From NCBI GenBank assembly GCA_028285265.1, contig JANQPX010000039.1:102451-166450 (forward strand): 64,000 nt of DNA, given 5' to 3'. Shown piece after piece: positions 18,357 to 26,898 of the stretch. Numbering within the stretch: the stretch's first letter is position 1; each line of letters opens with the position of its first letter. The stretch is from Geminicoccaceae bacterium. GTDB taxonomy: Bacteria; Pseudomonadota; Alphaproteobacteria; Geminicoccales; Geminicoccaceae. The notes beneath the pieces were generated by a model. That model made no database searches, had not been told where the DNA came from, and worked only from the letters and a program-made list of their open reading frames with translations. Both the position numbers and the translations under genes were made by a program.

Positions 18357-19642
18357 ACCCGCTTGATGATCTCCTCGAACGGTTTCCCCTGCCAAGCTGG
18401 CGTCCGATGGCGTGGCTGTGCATTGGCTTACTCGCGACCGGCGCCACCTGGTCCGCCATGGCCGATCTCGAAGAGATCATCACCGCCAGCGGCGTTGTCG
18501 TGCCCCAAAGCCAGGTCAAGGTCATCCAACACCTGGAAGGCGGCATTATTACCGCGATCCACGTTCAAGAGGGGCAAACGGTCGAGGCGGGTCAGCCACT
18601 GGTTCAGCTCGATTTGGCGAGCGGCGGGGCCAACGCCGAAGAACTCAAGGTCCGCGTCGACGCAATGATGATCAAACGCGCCCGACTGCTCGCCCAACGG
18701 GATGGCACGGCGCTCGATCTGCCAGCGGAGCCCAGTGCGCGGCAACCCCACATCGCCGCCGCCGAGACCGCGACCTATGAGAACCGAAAGCGCCAGTTCG
18801 ACGTCGATGCCAAGGTCATTCAAAAGCAGGTGCGTCAGCGGGAGCACGAACTCGCGGCCCTGGAGGCGCGCCGCAATTCCGTGAAGAAACGACTGGGTCT
18901 GGCAAGCGAACAGCACGCCATGATCAAGAAACTCTTTGAGTCCGGGACCACGACCAGAATGCGCTTTTTGGATACTGAGCGCGAGGTCGAAACCATCCAC
19001 GGCGAGTTGCTTGGCCTCAACGCCGAGCATGCGCGCGCTGCCGAGGCTCTACTCGAGGTGCGCGAACGCGAACAGCAAGAACGCTCCCATTTCCAAAGCC
19101 ATGCCGCCGCGGAACTCGCCCAGGTCGAACTTGAGCTCGGGCGCCAAAACGAGATCCTTGCTGAAGCCCGTGTTCAACAACAGCGCGCCGAGATCGTCAG
19201 TCCGATTGACGGTGTGGTCAAACGAAGCCGCTTCAACACCCTCGGCGGCATCGTCAAGCCGGGCGACAGCATTATGGAGATCGTGCCAAGCCAGGATGTC
19301 TTGGTGGTCGAAGCACGCTTGTCACCTGCCGATATCGGTCATGTCGCGGTCGGCCAACCAGTGTTGGTCAAAATCTCGACCTTCGACTATCTCCGCTATG
19401 GCGGTCTCAACGGCGAAGTTCAGCACATCGCTGCGGACAGCAGCGCCGATCAATCGGGGCAGCAATACTTCAAGATGGTGGTCCAAACCGGTAACAATGA
19501 ACTCGTCACCAATGGTCAACGTTTCAAGATCAAGCCTGGCATGGAGGCCCTCGTCGACGTCAAGATTGGGACCCGCTCCGTCGCTTCTTATCTCGCGAAG
19601 CCCGTCTTAAAACTACGCCATGAGGCCTTTCGCGAGCCATGA
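18353..19642 (+). CDS. HlyD-family type I secretion membrane fusion protein
   Basis: 429 residues. A short cytoplasmic N-terminus and one membrane helix (about 20-36) are followed by a lipoyl-like half motif (VVVPQSQVKVIQHLEGGII), a long coiled-coil hairpin (about 100-280, rich in Glu/Arg/Gln) and a beta-barrel domain. The second lipoyl half motif reads AEIVSPIDGVVKRSRFNTLGG. It bridges the inner-membrane ABC exporter to an outer-membrane TolC channel. Its ATG overlaps the transporter stop by ATGA. No TolC gene is present in the window, so a shared TolC elsewhere must be assumed. Confidence 0.92.
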   Translation: MNPLDDLLERFPLPSWRPMAWLCIGLLATGATWSAMADLEEIITASGVVVPQSQVKVIQHLEGGIITAIHVQEGQTVEAGQPLVQLDLASGGANAEELKVRVDAMMIKRARLLAQRDGTALDLPAEPSARQPHIAAAETATYENRKRQFDVDAKVIQKQVRQREHELAALEARRNSVKKRLGLASEQHAMIKKLFESGTTTRMRFLDTEREVETIHGELLGLNAEHARAAEALLEVREREQQERSHFQSHAAAELAQVELELGRQNEILAEARVQQQRAEIVSPIDGVVKRSRFNTLGGIVKPGDSIMEIVPSQDVLVVEARLSPADIGHVAVGQPVLVKISTFDYLRYGGLNGEVQHIAADSSADQSGQQYFKMVVQTGNNELVTNGQRFKIKPGMEALVDVKIGTRSVASYLAKPVLKLRHEAFREP

Positions 19643-19687
19643 CTCCCGCTTCTGCTCCGTCGTTGACCGACGACCCGACCAGATCCC

Positions 19688-20539
19688 CTAGCCTTTGGTG
19701 GCGCCCAAGGTCAGACCGGCAATGAAGTGCCGTTGCATCAAGAAGAACATCACCACAGGCGGAAGGGCAGCGACGATTGAGCCGGCGGAGATCAAATGCC
19801 AGGCTGCGATCCATTGACCATTCAGGGAGTAGAGCCCAGCCGTGACAGGCAGCGCATGGCTCCCTTGGACCAGCACTGTGGCCCAGAAATAGTCATTCCA
19901 GATGAACGTAAAGATCAGAACCGCCAGGGCGGCGATCGCCGGGCGCATGAGAGGAAGAACGATGAACCAGAAGATCCGTAGCTCGCTAACACCTTCGACA
20001 CGAGCCGACTCGATCAATTCATGCGGCAGGGCCTTGATGAAGTTCCGCATAAAGAGGGTACAAAAGCCGGTTTGGAAGGCAACGTGGAAGAGAATGAGGC
20101 CAAGGGTGGTATCGTAAAGGCCCATATTCACGGTGAGGTCGCGTACCGGCACCATGAGAATCTGGAAGGGCACAAAATTGCCCGCGACGAACATGAAGAA
20201 GACCAAAAGATTGGCGCGGAAACCGTAGACCGCGAGCGCGAAACCTGTGAGGCAAGACAGGGCGATCGTGCCGATGACGGTCGGGATCGTCACCTTGAAA
20301 CTATTGAAGATATACTGCCCGATCGGTGAATTTTCGAAGACGGCTGTGTAGTTTTCAACCAATGCTATCGAGGATGGCAGGCCGAAGTAATTGCCGGCGG
20401 CAAGATCGCTCGATGGCTTGATCGAGGTCATCATCACGCCGAGCAGTGGGAGAAGCCAGAGCAACAGGGCAATCGGCAATGCCAGGTTGTAGCCAAAACG
20501 CGTGGTCGGGCCGGATTGTTCTATCGGTCGAGGGAACAT
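19688..20539 (-). CDS. Carbohydrate ABC transporter permease (MalG type)
   Basis: 283 residues with six membrane helices. The EAA motif (ELIESARVEGVSELRIFWFI) is the coupling helix for the ATPase. It is the third gene of a binding protein-MalF-MalG set; its ATG shares one base with the MalF stop (TGATG). With the ATPase at 23820-24905 it would import a sugar, polyol or similar substrate. The substrate cannot be read from the permease. The gene is convergent with hlyD, 45 bp away. Confidence 0.92.
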   Translation of the reverse strand: MFPRPIEQSGPTTRFGYNLALPIALLLWLLPLLGVMMTSIKPSSDLAAGNYFGLPSSIALVENYTAVFENSPIGQYIFNSFKVTIPTVIGTIALSCLTGFALAVYGFRANLLVFFMFVAGNFVPFQILMVPVRDLTVNMGLYDTTLGLILFHVAFQTGFCTLFMRNFIKALPHELIESARVEGVSELRIFWFIVLPLMRPAIAALAVLIFTFIWNDYFWATVLVQGSHALPVTAGLYSLNGQWIAAWHLISAGSIVAALPPVVMFFLMQRHFIAGLTLGATKG

Positions 20540-21468
20540 CAGCGACCCTCCCGCTCGTCAGACACCATCTTCCAGATAAAGCCGGAGATGAAGACCATCA
20601 TGATCAGGAACAGAATGACCGCAATCGCGGCGCCATACCCCATGCGGAAGCCATATTCGGAAAGCGCCTGCTCATACATGTAGTAGGACAGCACGCGGGA
20701 TGAGCCATAAGGGCCGCCGTCGGTCATAATCGAGACAAGATCAAAGCTTCGAAGAGCGCCGATGATGGTAACGACCACAGCGATGAAGGTGGCGGGCTTG
20801 AGCTGCGGGATAATGACATGCCAGAGCATGCGGAAGCCTTTGGCACCATCAAGACGCGCCGCCTCGATCTGATCGGGCGACACATTGTTCAGACCCGTCA
20901 GATACAGAATCATGCAGTAAGCGATCTGCGGCCAAAGTCCAGCCGCGATAATGCCATAGGTGACGTAACGCTCGTCGGCGAGGATCGCGACATCACCGAG
21001 ACCGATGAACGCGAACAGCTTGGTCAAGAGCCCAAAATTGGGGGCATAGAACCAGGAGAAGATGAGGCCGACCACCACCTGGCTGATGACGAAGGGAAAG
21101 AAGAACAGCGATTTATAGATGCGGATCCCGGTGACGTTCTGATTGAGGAAAATCGCAATCATCAGACCCGCCGGCACTGCCAACATATAAAGCAGCAGCC
21201 AGATGACGTTGTTTGTCAGGGAGGTGTAGAAGGCATCGTCGTCGAAGAGCTCGACATAGTTCTCGCCGCCGATCCAGGTCGAGTCACCAATGCCGTCCCA
21301 GTCGTAAAAGCTGATCCAGATCGATTCGAAAATCGGAAAGATGACATAGACCAGAAACATGAAGACGCCGGGCGCAAGGAACAGCCACGGCGCAAGCTTG
21401 CGCTGGTTTGCCTTCCACCAGCTTTTTTGGACCTGAGATGAGTCCGCTAAGACTGCCGACGTAGCCAT
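20539..21468 (-). CDS. Carbohydrate ABC transporter permease (MalF type)
   Basis: 309 residues and six membrane helices, with an EAA loop (QIEAARLDGAKGFRMLWHVI). The ATG at 21468 is preceded by GGGGAGGAC at good spacing, so it was preferred over the longer frame starting at 21498. The gene follows the solute-binding protein gene across a 101-bp gap that holds a very stable hairpin, and is translationally coupled to the MalG gene. Confidence 0.92.
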   Translation of the reverse strand: MATSAVLADSSQVQKSWWKANQRKLAPWLFLAPGVFMFLVYVIFPIFESIWISFYDWDGIGDSTWIGGENYVELFDDDAFYTSLTNNVIWLLLYMLAVPAGLMIAIFLNQNVTGIRIYKSLFFFPFVISQVVVGLIFSWFYAPNFGLLTKLFAFIGLGDVAILADERYVTYGIIAAGLWPQIAYCMILYLTGLNNVSPDQIEAARLDGAKGFRMLWHVIIPQLKPATFIAVVVTIIGALRSFDLVSIMTDGGPYGSSRVLSYYMYEQALSEYGFRMGYGAAIAVILFLIMMVFISGFIWKMVSDEREGR

Positions 21469-21498
21469 GGCGTCCTCCCCGCTCTTACCGACCGCCAA

Positions 21499-21556
21499 GG
21501 GCCGGGCCTAGACTGGACCTCGCCTTCGGCTCGGTCCGATCCAGGCCCGAGGGCCC
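21499..21556 (-). promoter_or_regulatory. Intercistronic hairpin between binding protein and permease genes
   Basis: Nested inverted repeats form one long stem: GGGCC (21499-21503) with GGCCC (21552-21556), GGGCCT (21504-21509) with AGGCCC (21543-21548), and GGACC (21515-21519) with GGTCC (21533-21537). There is no T-run, so it is unlikely to be a terminator. Hairpins at this place in binding-protein operons usually protect the upstream mRNA and lower permease expression. That role is inferred. Confidence 0.55.
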
Positions 21557-21569
21557 CTTCTAAGGCTGT

Positions 21570-22805
21570 TTACTTAAAAACGCGGCCTCGGATCTTCTCG
21601 AGGCGCTCCAAGATGCCGTCAACCCGCTCAGGCTTGACCATGAACTCCTGGAAACCCTCCATGCCGGCCTTGGCCATTTCGGCGGGAGCGTCCCGGTCAA
21701 AGAACTGAGCGAGCGCATAGGCATTGGAGAGCATCTCAAAGCCCTGGCTCAAGAACACGTCTTCAGGCACGGTCGACTGATTGTTGACCGGCAACTGACC
21801 GAGCGTCGCGTTGATCTTGGTCTGCACCTCGGGCTGCGCCAGATAGGCGAGGAACTTCTTGGCGTCCTCTTTGTTCTTCGCGTTAGCCGGAATGTGGAAG
21901 GTATCGGTCGGTGCATCCTCAGCCATCGGAATGCCTGGGGTGATTTCCGGGAACTGCATGAAGCCGATCTGATCCTCGGTAAGACCGCCGTCCTTCATAG
22001 TGGCGACCGCGAAGTTCCCCATCAGGTACATGCCGGCTTCACCTTGGACCAAAAGCGGCATGGCATCTTGCCAGTCCAGCGCTGCATGGTTTTCGACGAA
22101 ATAGCCGGGCTCAACCAATTCACCCCACTTCTCGAAGACGGCGCGCACACGATCATCGGTGAAGGGCACGTTACCGGCGGTGAGATCCATATGGAACTCG
22201 TAGCCATTGACCCGAAGGTTGAGATAGTCGAACCAGCCGCCCGTCGGCCAAAGGGCCTTCGTGCCGATGGTGAATGGCGTGATGCCATTTTCCTTGAGCT
22301 TCGCGCACGCCTCAAGCAACCCCGCCCAATCGGTCGGCGGCTCAATGCCAAGATCCGCAAAGATGTCTTTCCGATAGTAAATGCCCCACTGGTAATAGGT
22401 ATAGGGCACACCCCATTTCTTGTCGTCCATCGTCATCGACGCGGCAGCCGATTTGAGCGTCTCGTCCAGGCCGTTATCCGCCCAAACGTCGGAGACATCC
22501 TCAAACAACCCGGCATCGACATAGGGCGCCATGCGATTACCTGCATACCAAGCGGCAATATCCGGCGCGTCAGCCGTTAGGAAGTTACGGATCGAGGTCT
22601 TGTACCCCTCATGATCGAAAAGATTCCATTCGACCTCGACGTCCGGATGCGCTTCCTTAAAGCCGTCGATCAGTTCTTGCATCGCCTGTTTAGGTGCAGG
22701 GTCCGACGTGTCGGTGTTGATCACAATGGTGCCGGCCGCTGCAGAGCCTGCGAGCCAGCCCATCAGAGCAAGCGCCGACGCAGCACCGGTGAGATAACGT
22801 CTCAT
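21570..22805 (-). CDS. Carbohydrate ABC transporter substrate-binding protein
   Basis: 411 residues. A Sec signal peptide is clear: MRRYLTGAASALALMGWLAG, then SAAA before a cleavage near residue 24. The mature part follows the cluster B (MalE/UgpB-like) pattern, with a QAMQELIDGFKEAHPDVEVEW opening. GGGAGGC lies 5 bases before the ATG. It is the first gene of the importer operon and is divergent from the IclR regulator, with a cluster of palindromic operators in the 137 bp between them. The substrate is unknown; the neighbouring dehydrogenases suggest a polyol or sugar-like compound. Confidence 0.9.
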   Translation of the reverse strand: MRRYLTGAASALALMGWLAGSAAAGTIVINTDTSDPAPKQAMQELIDGFKEAHPDVEVEWNLFDHEGYKTSIRNFLTADAPDIAAWYAGNRMAPYVDAGLFEDVSDVWADNGLDETLKSAAASMTMDDKKWGVPYTYYQWGIYYRKDIFADLGIEPPTDWAGLLEACAKLKENGITPFTIGTKALWPTGGWFDYLNLRVNGYEFHMDLTAGNVPFTDDRVRAVFEKWGELVEPGYFVENHAALDWQDAMPLLVQGEAGMYLMGNFAVATMKDGGLTEDQIGFMQFPEITPGIPMAEDAPTDTFHIPANAKNKEDAKKFLAYLAQPEVQTKINATLGQLPVNNQSTVPEDVFLSQGFEMLSNAYALAQFFDRDAPAEMAKAGMEGFQEFMVKPERVDGILERLEKIRGRVFK

Positions 22806-22863
22806 GCTTAGCCTCCCGAAGACCTCGGCCTCCCGCCGTCGGCCTCATCAATTCCATCGACGA

Positions 22864-22907
22864 GAAACTTGTTTCAATTTTCAGAAACTTGTTTCAACAA
22901 TTGAAAC
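22864..22907. promoter_or_regulatory. Array of GAAAC/GTTTC palindromes, probable IclR-type operators
   Basis: GAAACTTGTTTCAA occurs twice, at 22864-22877 and 22884-22897, exactly 20 bp apart. The second copy overlaps a further perfect dyad, GTTTCAA-CAA-TTGAAAC, at 22891-22907. The GAAAC-N-GTTTC geometry is like the known KdgR-type sites bound by IclR-family regulators. The array lies between the divergent binding-protein and iclR-type genes, so it probably controls both. Confidence 0.65.
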
Positions 22908-22942
22908 TCTAGTAAGCTCGCGCTAAGCTGTCAACGCGTTCA

Positions 22943-23797
22943 ATGAAGATCGGGCCGGGGAAACGGTCGGGGACAATGGCAACGAGGCTTGACGATCAGG
23001 CATCGAGAACCGAGTCGGGAAAATCGGATCCCGGCACAGGTACGCTCGCGAAGGGTCTGGCACTGCTTGAAGCGGTCGCCATTGGTTCACAGCCCCTGCG
23101 CTTCACCGATCTCTTGCAATCGCAACCCTATCCGAAAGCCACCCTGCACCGCCTCTTGAAATCCCTCATCGAGGCCGAGATGGTCGTCTACGATGTCGAT
23201 CAGCGAACCTATCATCCCGGCATACGCCTGATTCGGCTGGCTCATGCCAGCTGGCTTCGCTCCAGTCTCGCCGACGCCGCCCGCGCGACGCTGGATCAGC
23301 TAGCGTTGGAGATCGGCGAGACCATTCATCTCGCCGCCCTCGACAATGGCCAAGTGCTGTATCTGGACAAGCGCACGGCGGCCCGCCCCGTCACGATGTT
23401 CTCATCGCCCGGCAAAGTTGGACCGGCCCACTGCACTGGGGTCGGTAAGGTGATGCTTGCCTATCTCGATGAGCAGGCGCTCGAGCACGCTTTGGAGCGC
23501 CAATCCTTCCACGATTACATGCCGGCGACACTGACCACACCGCGCGCCCTTCGCGCCGAAATTACCGCGATAAGGAAACTTGGCTACGGCTTTGATCGCG
23601 AGGAGCACGAGCCCAGCATCATTTGTATTGCCGTGCCGATTCTTTCCAGTCGCAAGGCGATGCTTGGTGGCCTTTCCGTGACATCGACAACCTATGTCAC
23701 CGATCTGGAGAAACTTGAGGGTTATGCCCCTCGATTGAAGGAAGCAGCAGCTGCGATTGCGGATGAAGCAACCATTCGCATGCTGCCGGGCACATGA
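22943..23797 (+). CDS. IclR-family transcriptional regulator
   Basis: 284 residues. An N-terminal winged helix-turn-helix (about 35-95, GTLAKGLALLEAVA... then PKATLHRLLKSLIEAEMV) is followed by a GAF-like effector domain (about 110-275) with the GPAHCTGVGKVMLAYL loop and GYGFDREEHEPSIICIAVPI. It probably regulates the divergent importer operon and possibly its own gene and the following ATPase gene, through the palindromes at 22864-22907. Two starts are possible, ATG 22943 and ATG 22976; neither has a convincing ribosome site. The ATPase gene begins 23 bases after its stop. Confidence 0.9.
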   Translation: MKIGPGKRSGTMATRLDDQASRTESGKSDPGTGTLAKGLALLEAVAIGSQPLRFTDLLQSQPYPKATLHRLLKSLIEAEMVVYDVDQRTYHPGIRLIRLAHASWLRSSLADAARATLDQLALEIGETIHLAALDNGQVLYLDKRTAARPVTMFSSPGKVGPAHCTGVGKVMLAYLDEQALEHALERQSFHDYMPATLTTPRALRAEITAIRKLGYGFDREEHEPSIICIAVPILSSRKAMLGGLSVTSTTYVTDLEKLEGYAPRLKEAAAAIADEATIRMLPGT

Positions 23798-23819
23798 ACG
23801 TTCGACCAGGGAGAGAAAC

Positions 23820-24905
23820 GTGTCTGGGCTGAAGCTCAACGACGTCTTTAAGCGTTACGGTGCGACGGAAGTCATCCATGGTGTGTCATTTGACATTGAG
23901 GATGGCGAGTTCTGCGTCTTTGTCGGTCCGTCCGGTTGCGGCAAGTCCACGCTCTTGCGCATGGTGGCAGGACTCGAAGACATCTCGGACGGCACGATCG
24001 CCATCGGTGACCGTGTGGTCAACAATATCGATGCCTCCGAACGCGGCGTCGCGATGGTCTTCCAGTCCTATGCTCTCTATCCGCATATGACCGTCGAGCA
24101 GAACATGGGCTTTGGTCTCCGGATGGCCAAAACGCCGAAGGAAGAGATCAAAGAACGGGTGGATAACGCTGCTCGAATTCTGCAGCTGCAAGACTATCTC
24201 CAGCGACGGCCAAAGGCGCTCTCAGGCGGCCAGCGGCAGCGGGTCGCGATCGGGCGGGCGATCGTCCGTAATCCCGGCGTCTTTCTGTTCGACGAGCCCT
24301 TATCCAATCTCGACGCGGAGCTTCGCGTCCAGATGCGGGTCGAAATCGCCAAACTGCACCAAAATCTCGGGGCCACGATGATCTACGTGACCCACGACCA
24401 GGTCGAAGCCATGACACTTGCCGACAAAATTGTCGTGCTGCGTAATGGTAATGTCGAACAGATCGGCTCGCCGCTCAACCTTTACGGCGACCCCGACAAC
24501 ATGTTTGTCGCCGGGTTCATCGGCTCGCCGAAAATGAACTTTCTGAAGGCCCGGGTGGATGGCGTGAACGACAAGGCGGTGACCGTTGGGCTGGTGGATC
24601 ACCACGACACCAAAATGACCTTGCCGGCGACGAGCGCCCCCGAACTCGGTTCTTCGGTGCGGCTCGGTATCCGACCCGAACATATCGCCGTCGCCAATGG
24701 CGACGGCTTTAAGATCGACCTGCGCGCGGACGTGACCGAACAGCTCGGCGGCGAGTCCTATATCTATGCGCGCTCGGCAAGCGGTGAACCGCTCGTTGTC
24801 CAACAGCAAGGCTATAGTTCGGTGAAAGCGGGCGATCAGGTCGGCTTCACCTTCAGTGCCGATCAGGCCTTTCTGTTCTCCAAGGAAGGGGAGCGGATTC
24901 GCTGA
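23820..24905 (+). CDS. Carbohydrate ABC transporter ATP-binding protein (UgpC/MalK type)
   Basis: 361 residues. The ATPase domain (about 1-235) has Walker A GPSGCGKST, the Q-loop in VFQSYALYPHMTV, signature LSGGQRQRVAIGRAI, Walker B FLFDEPLSNLD and the H-loop in VTHDQVEAMTL. A C-terminal TOBE/regulatory domain (about 240-360) contains RLGIRPEHI. GTG at 23820 was chosen because GGGAGAGAAAC precedes it and it matches the usual family N-terminus; the longer frame overlaps the iclR gene. It energises the permeases encoded on the opposite strand, split from them by the regulator. Confidence 0.92.
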   Translation: MSGLKLNDVFKRYGATEVIHGVSFDIEDGEFCVFVGPSGCGKSTLLRMVAGLEDISDGTIAIGDRVVNNIDASERGVAMVFQSYALYPHMTVEQNMGFGLRMAKTPKEEIKERVDNAARILQLQDYLQRRPKALSGGQRQRVAIGRAIVRNPGVFLFDEPLSNLDAELRVQMRVEIAKLHQNLGATMIYVTHDQVEAMTLADKIVVLRNGNVEQIGSPLNLYGDPDNMFVAGFIGSPKMNFLKARVDGVNDKAVTVGLVDHHDTKMTLPATSAPELGSSVRLGIRPEHIAVANGDGFKIDLRADVTEQLGGESYIYARSASGEPLVVQQQGYSSVKAGDQVGFTFSADQAFLFSKEGERIR

Positions 24906-25057
24906 GGCGTTCAACCCGTCAAGAACGTTCGACCAACGCATAATCCCGGTCGTACCGCTGGAGAGCGACGACCGTGCCATCGCGGGCGTTGACCTTCAAT
25001 CGACGGTCCTGGCAAGGATGCCCTTTGCCTTGAGCTTCGGACCTCGGAGAGACAGCG

Positions 25058-25786
25058 ATGCGGCTTCGTGACTTTAAGGTTTTGACCTTTGATTGCTACG
25101 GCACCTTGATCGATTGGGAGAGCGGCATGATTGACGGCCTTGCTCCCCTGACATCAAAGCTGCAGAAAGCCCCGTCGCGGAACGCTATCCTCCAAGCCCA
25201 TGCTCATCATGAGTCGACCACTCAGGCTCAAACTCCAGCCAAATGCTACAGCGACTTGTTGGCCGTGGTCTATCGGCGCCTCGCCGAAGAATGGGCGCTG
25301 CCGGCCACCTGGGACGAGTGCCAGACCTACGGTCAATCCGTGAAGAACTGGCCAGCCTTCCCGGATAGCGCGGACGCCCTTCGCTATTTGAAGCAGCACT
25401 ATAAGCTGGCCATCCTCTCCAATGTCGATAATCAGAGCTTTGCCCATAGCAACCGCAAACTTGGCGTGACCTTCGATGCGGTCTACACGGCCGAGGATAT
25501 CGGTTCCTATAAGCCCGCCCATCGCAACTTCGACTATATGCTTGCCCAGCTTGAACGACATGGCCTCGGTCGGAGCGACATTCTCCATACCGCTGAGAGC
25601 CTGTTTCACGATCACGAGCCCGCCAAGCATTTTGGTCTGGCCAATTGCTGGATCTACCGCCGTCATGATCAAGACGGCTTTGGCGCGACCATGATTCCAG
25701 GCGAGACACCAGCGACTGATTTTACCTTCACGTCGATGGCCGACATGGTGAAAGCGCATCAAGCCGAGCTTGCTGGTTCAGACTGA
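25058..25786 (+). CDS. HAD-superfamily hydrolase, haloacid dehalogenase type II-like
   Basis: 242 residues. HAD motif I is FDCYGTLIDWE with the nucleophilic Asp, motif II is LSNVDN, motif III Lys lies in DIGSYKPAHRNFDY, and motif IV lies near the HTAESLFHDHEPAKHF segment. The cap domain is the helical type found in L-2-haloacid dehalogenases. Many members of this group are in fact phosphatases, so the reaction is uncertain. It follows the importer ATPase gene by 152 bp on the same strand and faces the lacI-type gene, so a role in catabolism of the imported compound is possible. Confidence 0.8.
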   Translation: MRLRDFKVLTFDCYGTLIDWESGMIDGLAPLTSKLQKAPSRNAILQAHAHHESTTQAQTPAKCYSDLLAVVYRRLAEEWALPATWDECQTYGQSVKNWPAFPDSADALRYLKQHYKLAILSNVDNQSFAHSNRKLGVTFDAVYTAEDIGSYKPAHRNFDYMLAQLERHGLGRSDILHTAESLFHDHEPAKHFGLANCWIYRRHDQDGFGATMIPGETPATDFTFTSMADMVKAHQAELAGSD

Positions 25787-25878
25787 CGGAGTGCCGACTG
25801 CCCTATTCTGCACCGGTTTCTCAAACGGTGCCGAGATCGAGTTCGGCGCCCCGATCATCACTAAGGATTAACCTCGTC

Positions 25879-26898
25879 CTACCCATCTTTGGGACGTCTC
25901 GACGAACCGCGCACAACGAGCGGCCCGTCAATGGCAATCCGCCTCGGGCCCATCGCGCGATGCTCAATCTGTGCCGTCAACGTTTCGACAGTCTCGGAGA
26001 CCAAGAGATCCGTGTGCTGGCGTACCGTCGTCAGATCGAAGGAGGGCCATGACGCCGGACCGACATCGTCAAAACCGATGACAGAGACATCGTCGGGCAC
26101 CGACAGGCCAAGCTCTAAGCGCAGCACGTCCATCACGGCGAAAGCCATACTGTCATTGGCGGCGAAGACCGCATCAGGCCGATCCTCTTTTGCAAACATG
26201 CGCCGCGCGGCTTCCCTCGCGTCTTCATAATCGAACTGGCCACTTTCCCGCGCGTAGAGCTCCACACCGGCGGCATTGAGACCACTTCGAAAACCCAATT
26301 CGCGATCCCGCTGTGTCGATGTCTTCTCCAGTCCGGCGATGTAGCCTATCCGCTGATGGCCGGCACGCACGAGAAAATCGGCAACCTTGCGTGCGCCGGC
26401 AACATTGTCTGACGTGATCACGGAAAAACGCTCGTCGTCATGATTGTGATCGAACAGAACCAGCGGCACGCCAGCCTTATCGCAGCGAGTCGCAAGGGTC
26501 GATGAAATCGCCGCCGACGCGATGATAATCCCATCGACCTGATAGTCGATGATGTCATCAAGCACCTTCTCGAGATTGCGAGCTGTCCGATCAGCCATGA
26601 AGATCAGGACATGATAGCCTCGGACCTGGAGCGCATTGGACAGCTTCTCCAGAATGTCGGGATAGAAGTGCTTTTCAAGATAGCTAACCAGGAGGCCAAT
26701 CATATGGCTCCGCCCGGTAATCAAGGATCGCGCAAGAGCATTCGGACGATAGCCAAGCTCTTCGGCCGCCTTTTTGACTTTCTCAGCTGTCTTTTCCGAA
26801 ACGCTCGCACCCGGCGTGAACACACGCGACACCGCGGACTGGCTCACCCCGGCCCTCTTCGCCACTTCGATCGAGGTGACCCGCCCGCCGCCGCCCAT
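25879..26898 (-). CDS. LacI-family transcriptional regulator
   Basis: 339 residues. The N-terminal helix-turn-helix and hinge read VTSIEVAKRAGVSQSAVSRV then LGYRPNALARSL. The periplasmic-binding-protein-like effector domain covers about 60-335, with VDGIIIASA, the VFAANDSMAFAVMDVLR motif and VIGFDDVGPASWP. The ATG at 26898 overlaps the stop of the SDR gene (TGATG), so regulator, SDR and dehydrogenase form one operon, with the regulator last. An upstream in-frame start at 26913 is possible. It probably represses this operon or the importer in response to a sugar-like ligand. Confidence 0.9.
   Translation of the reverse strand: MGGGGRVTSIEVAKRAGVSQSAVSRVFTPGASVSEKTAEKVKKAAEELGYRPNALARSLITGRSHMIGLLVSYLEKHFYPDILEKLSNALQVRGYHVLIFMADRTARNLEKVLDDIIDYQVDGIIIASAAISSTLATRCDKAGVPLVLFDHNHDDERFSVITSDNVAGARKVADFLVRAGHQRIGYIAGLEKTSTQRDRELGFRSGLNAAGVELYARESGQFDYEDAREAARRMFAKEDRPDAVFAANDSMAFAVMDVLRLELGLSVPDDVSVIGFDDVGPASWPSFDLTTVRQHTDLLVSETVETLTAQIEHRAMGPRRIAIDGPLVVRGSSRRPKDG

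Noticed and set aside
24948..24975. Inverted repeat CGGTCGT...ACGACCG after the importer ATPase gene as a terminator
   Set aside because: The loop is 14 bases and no T-run follows; too weak to call.
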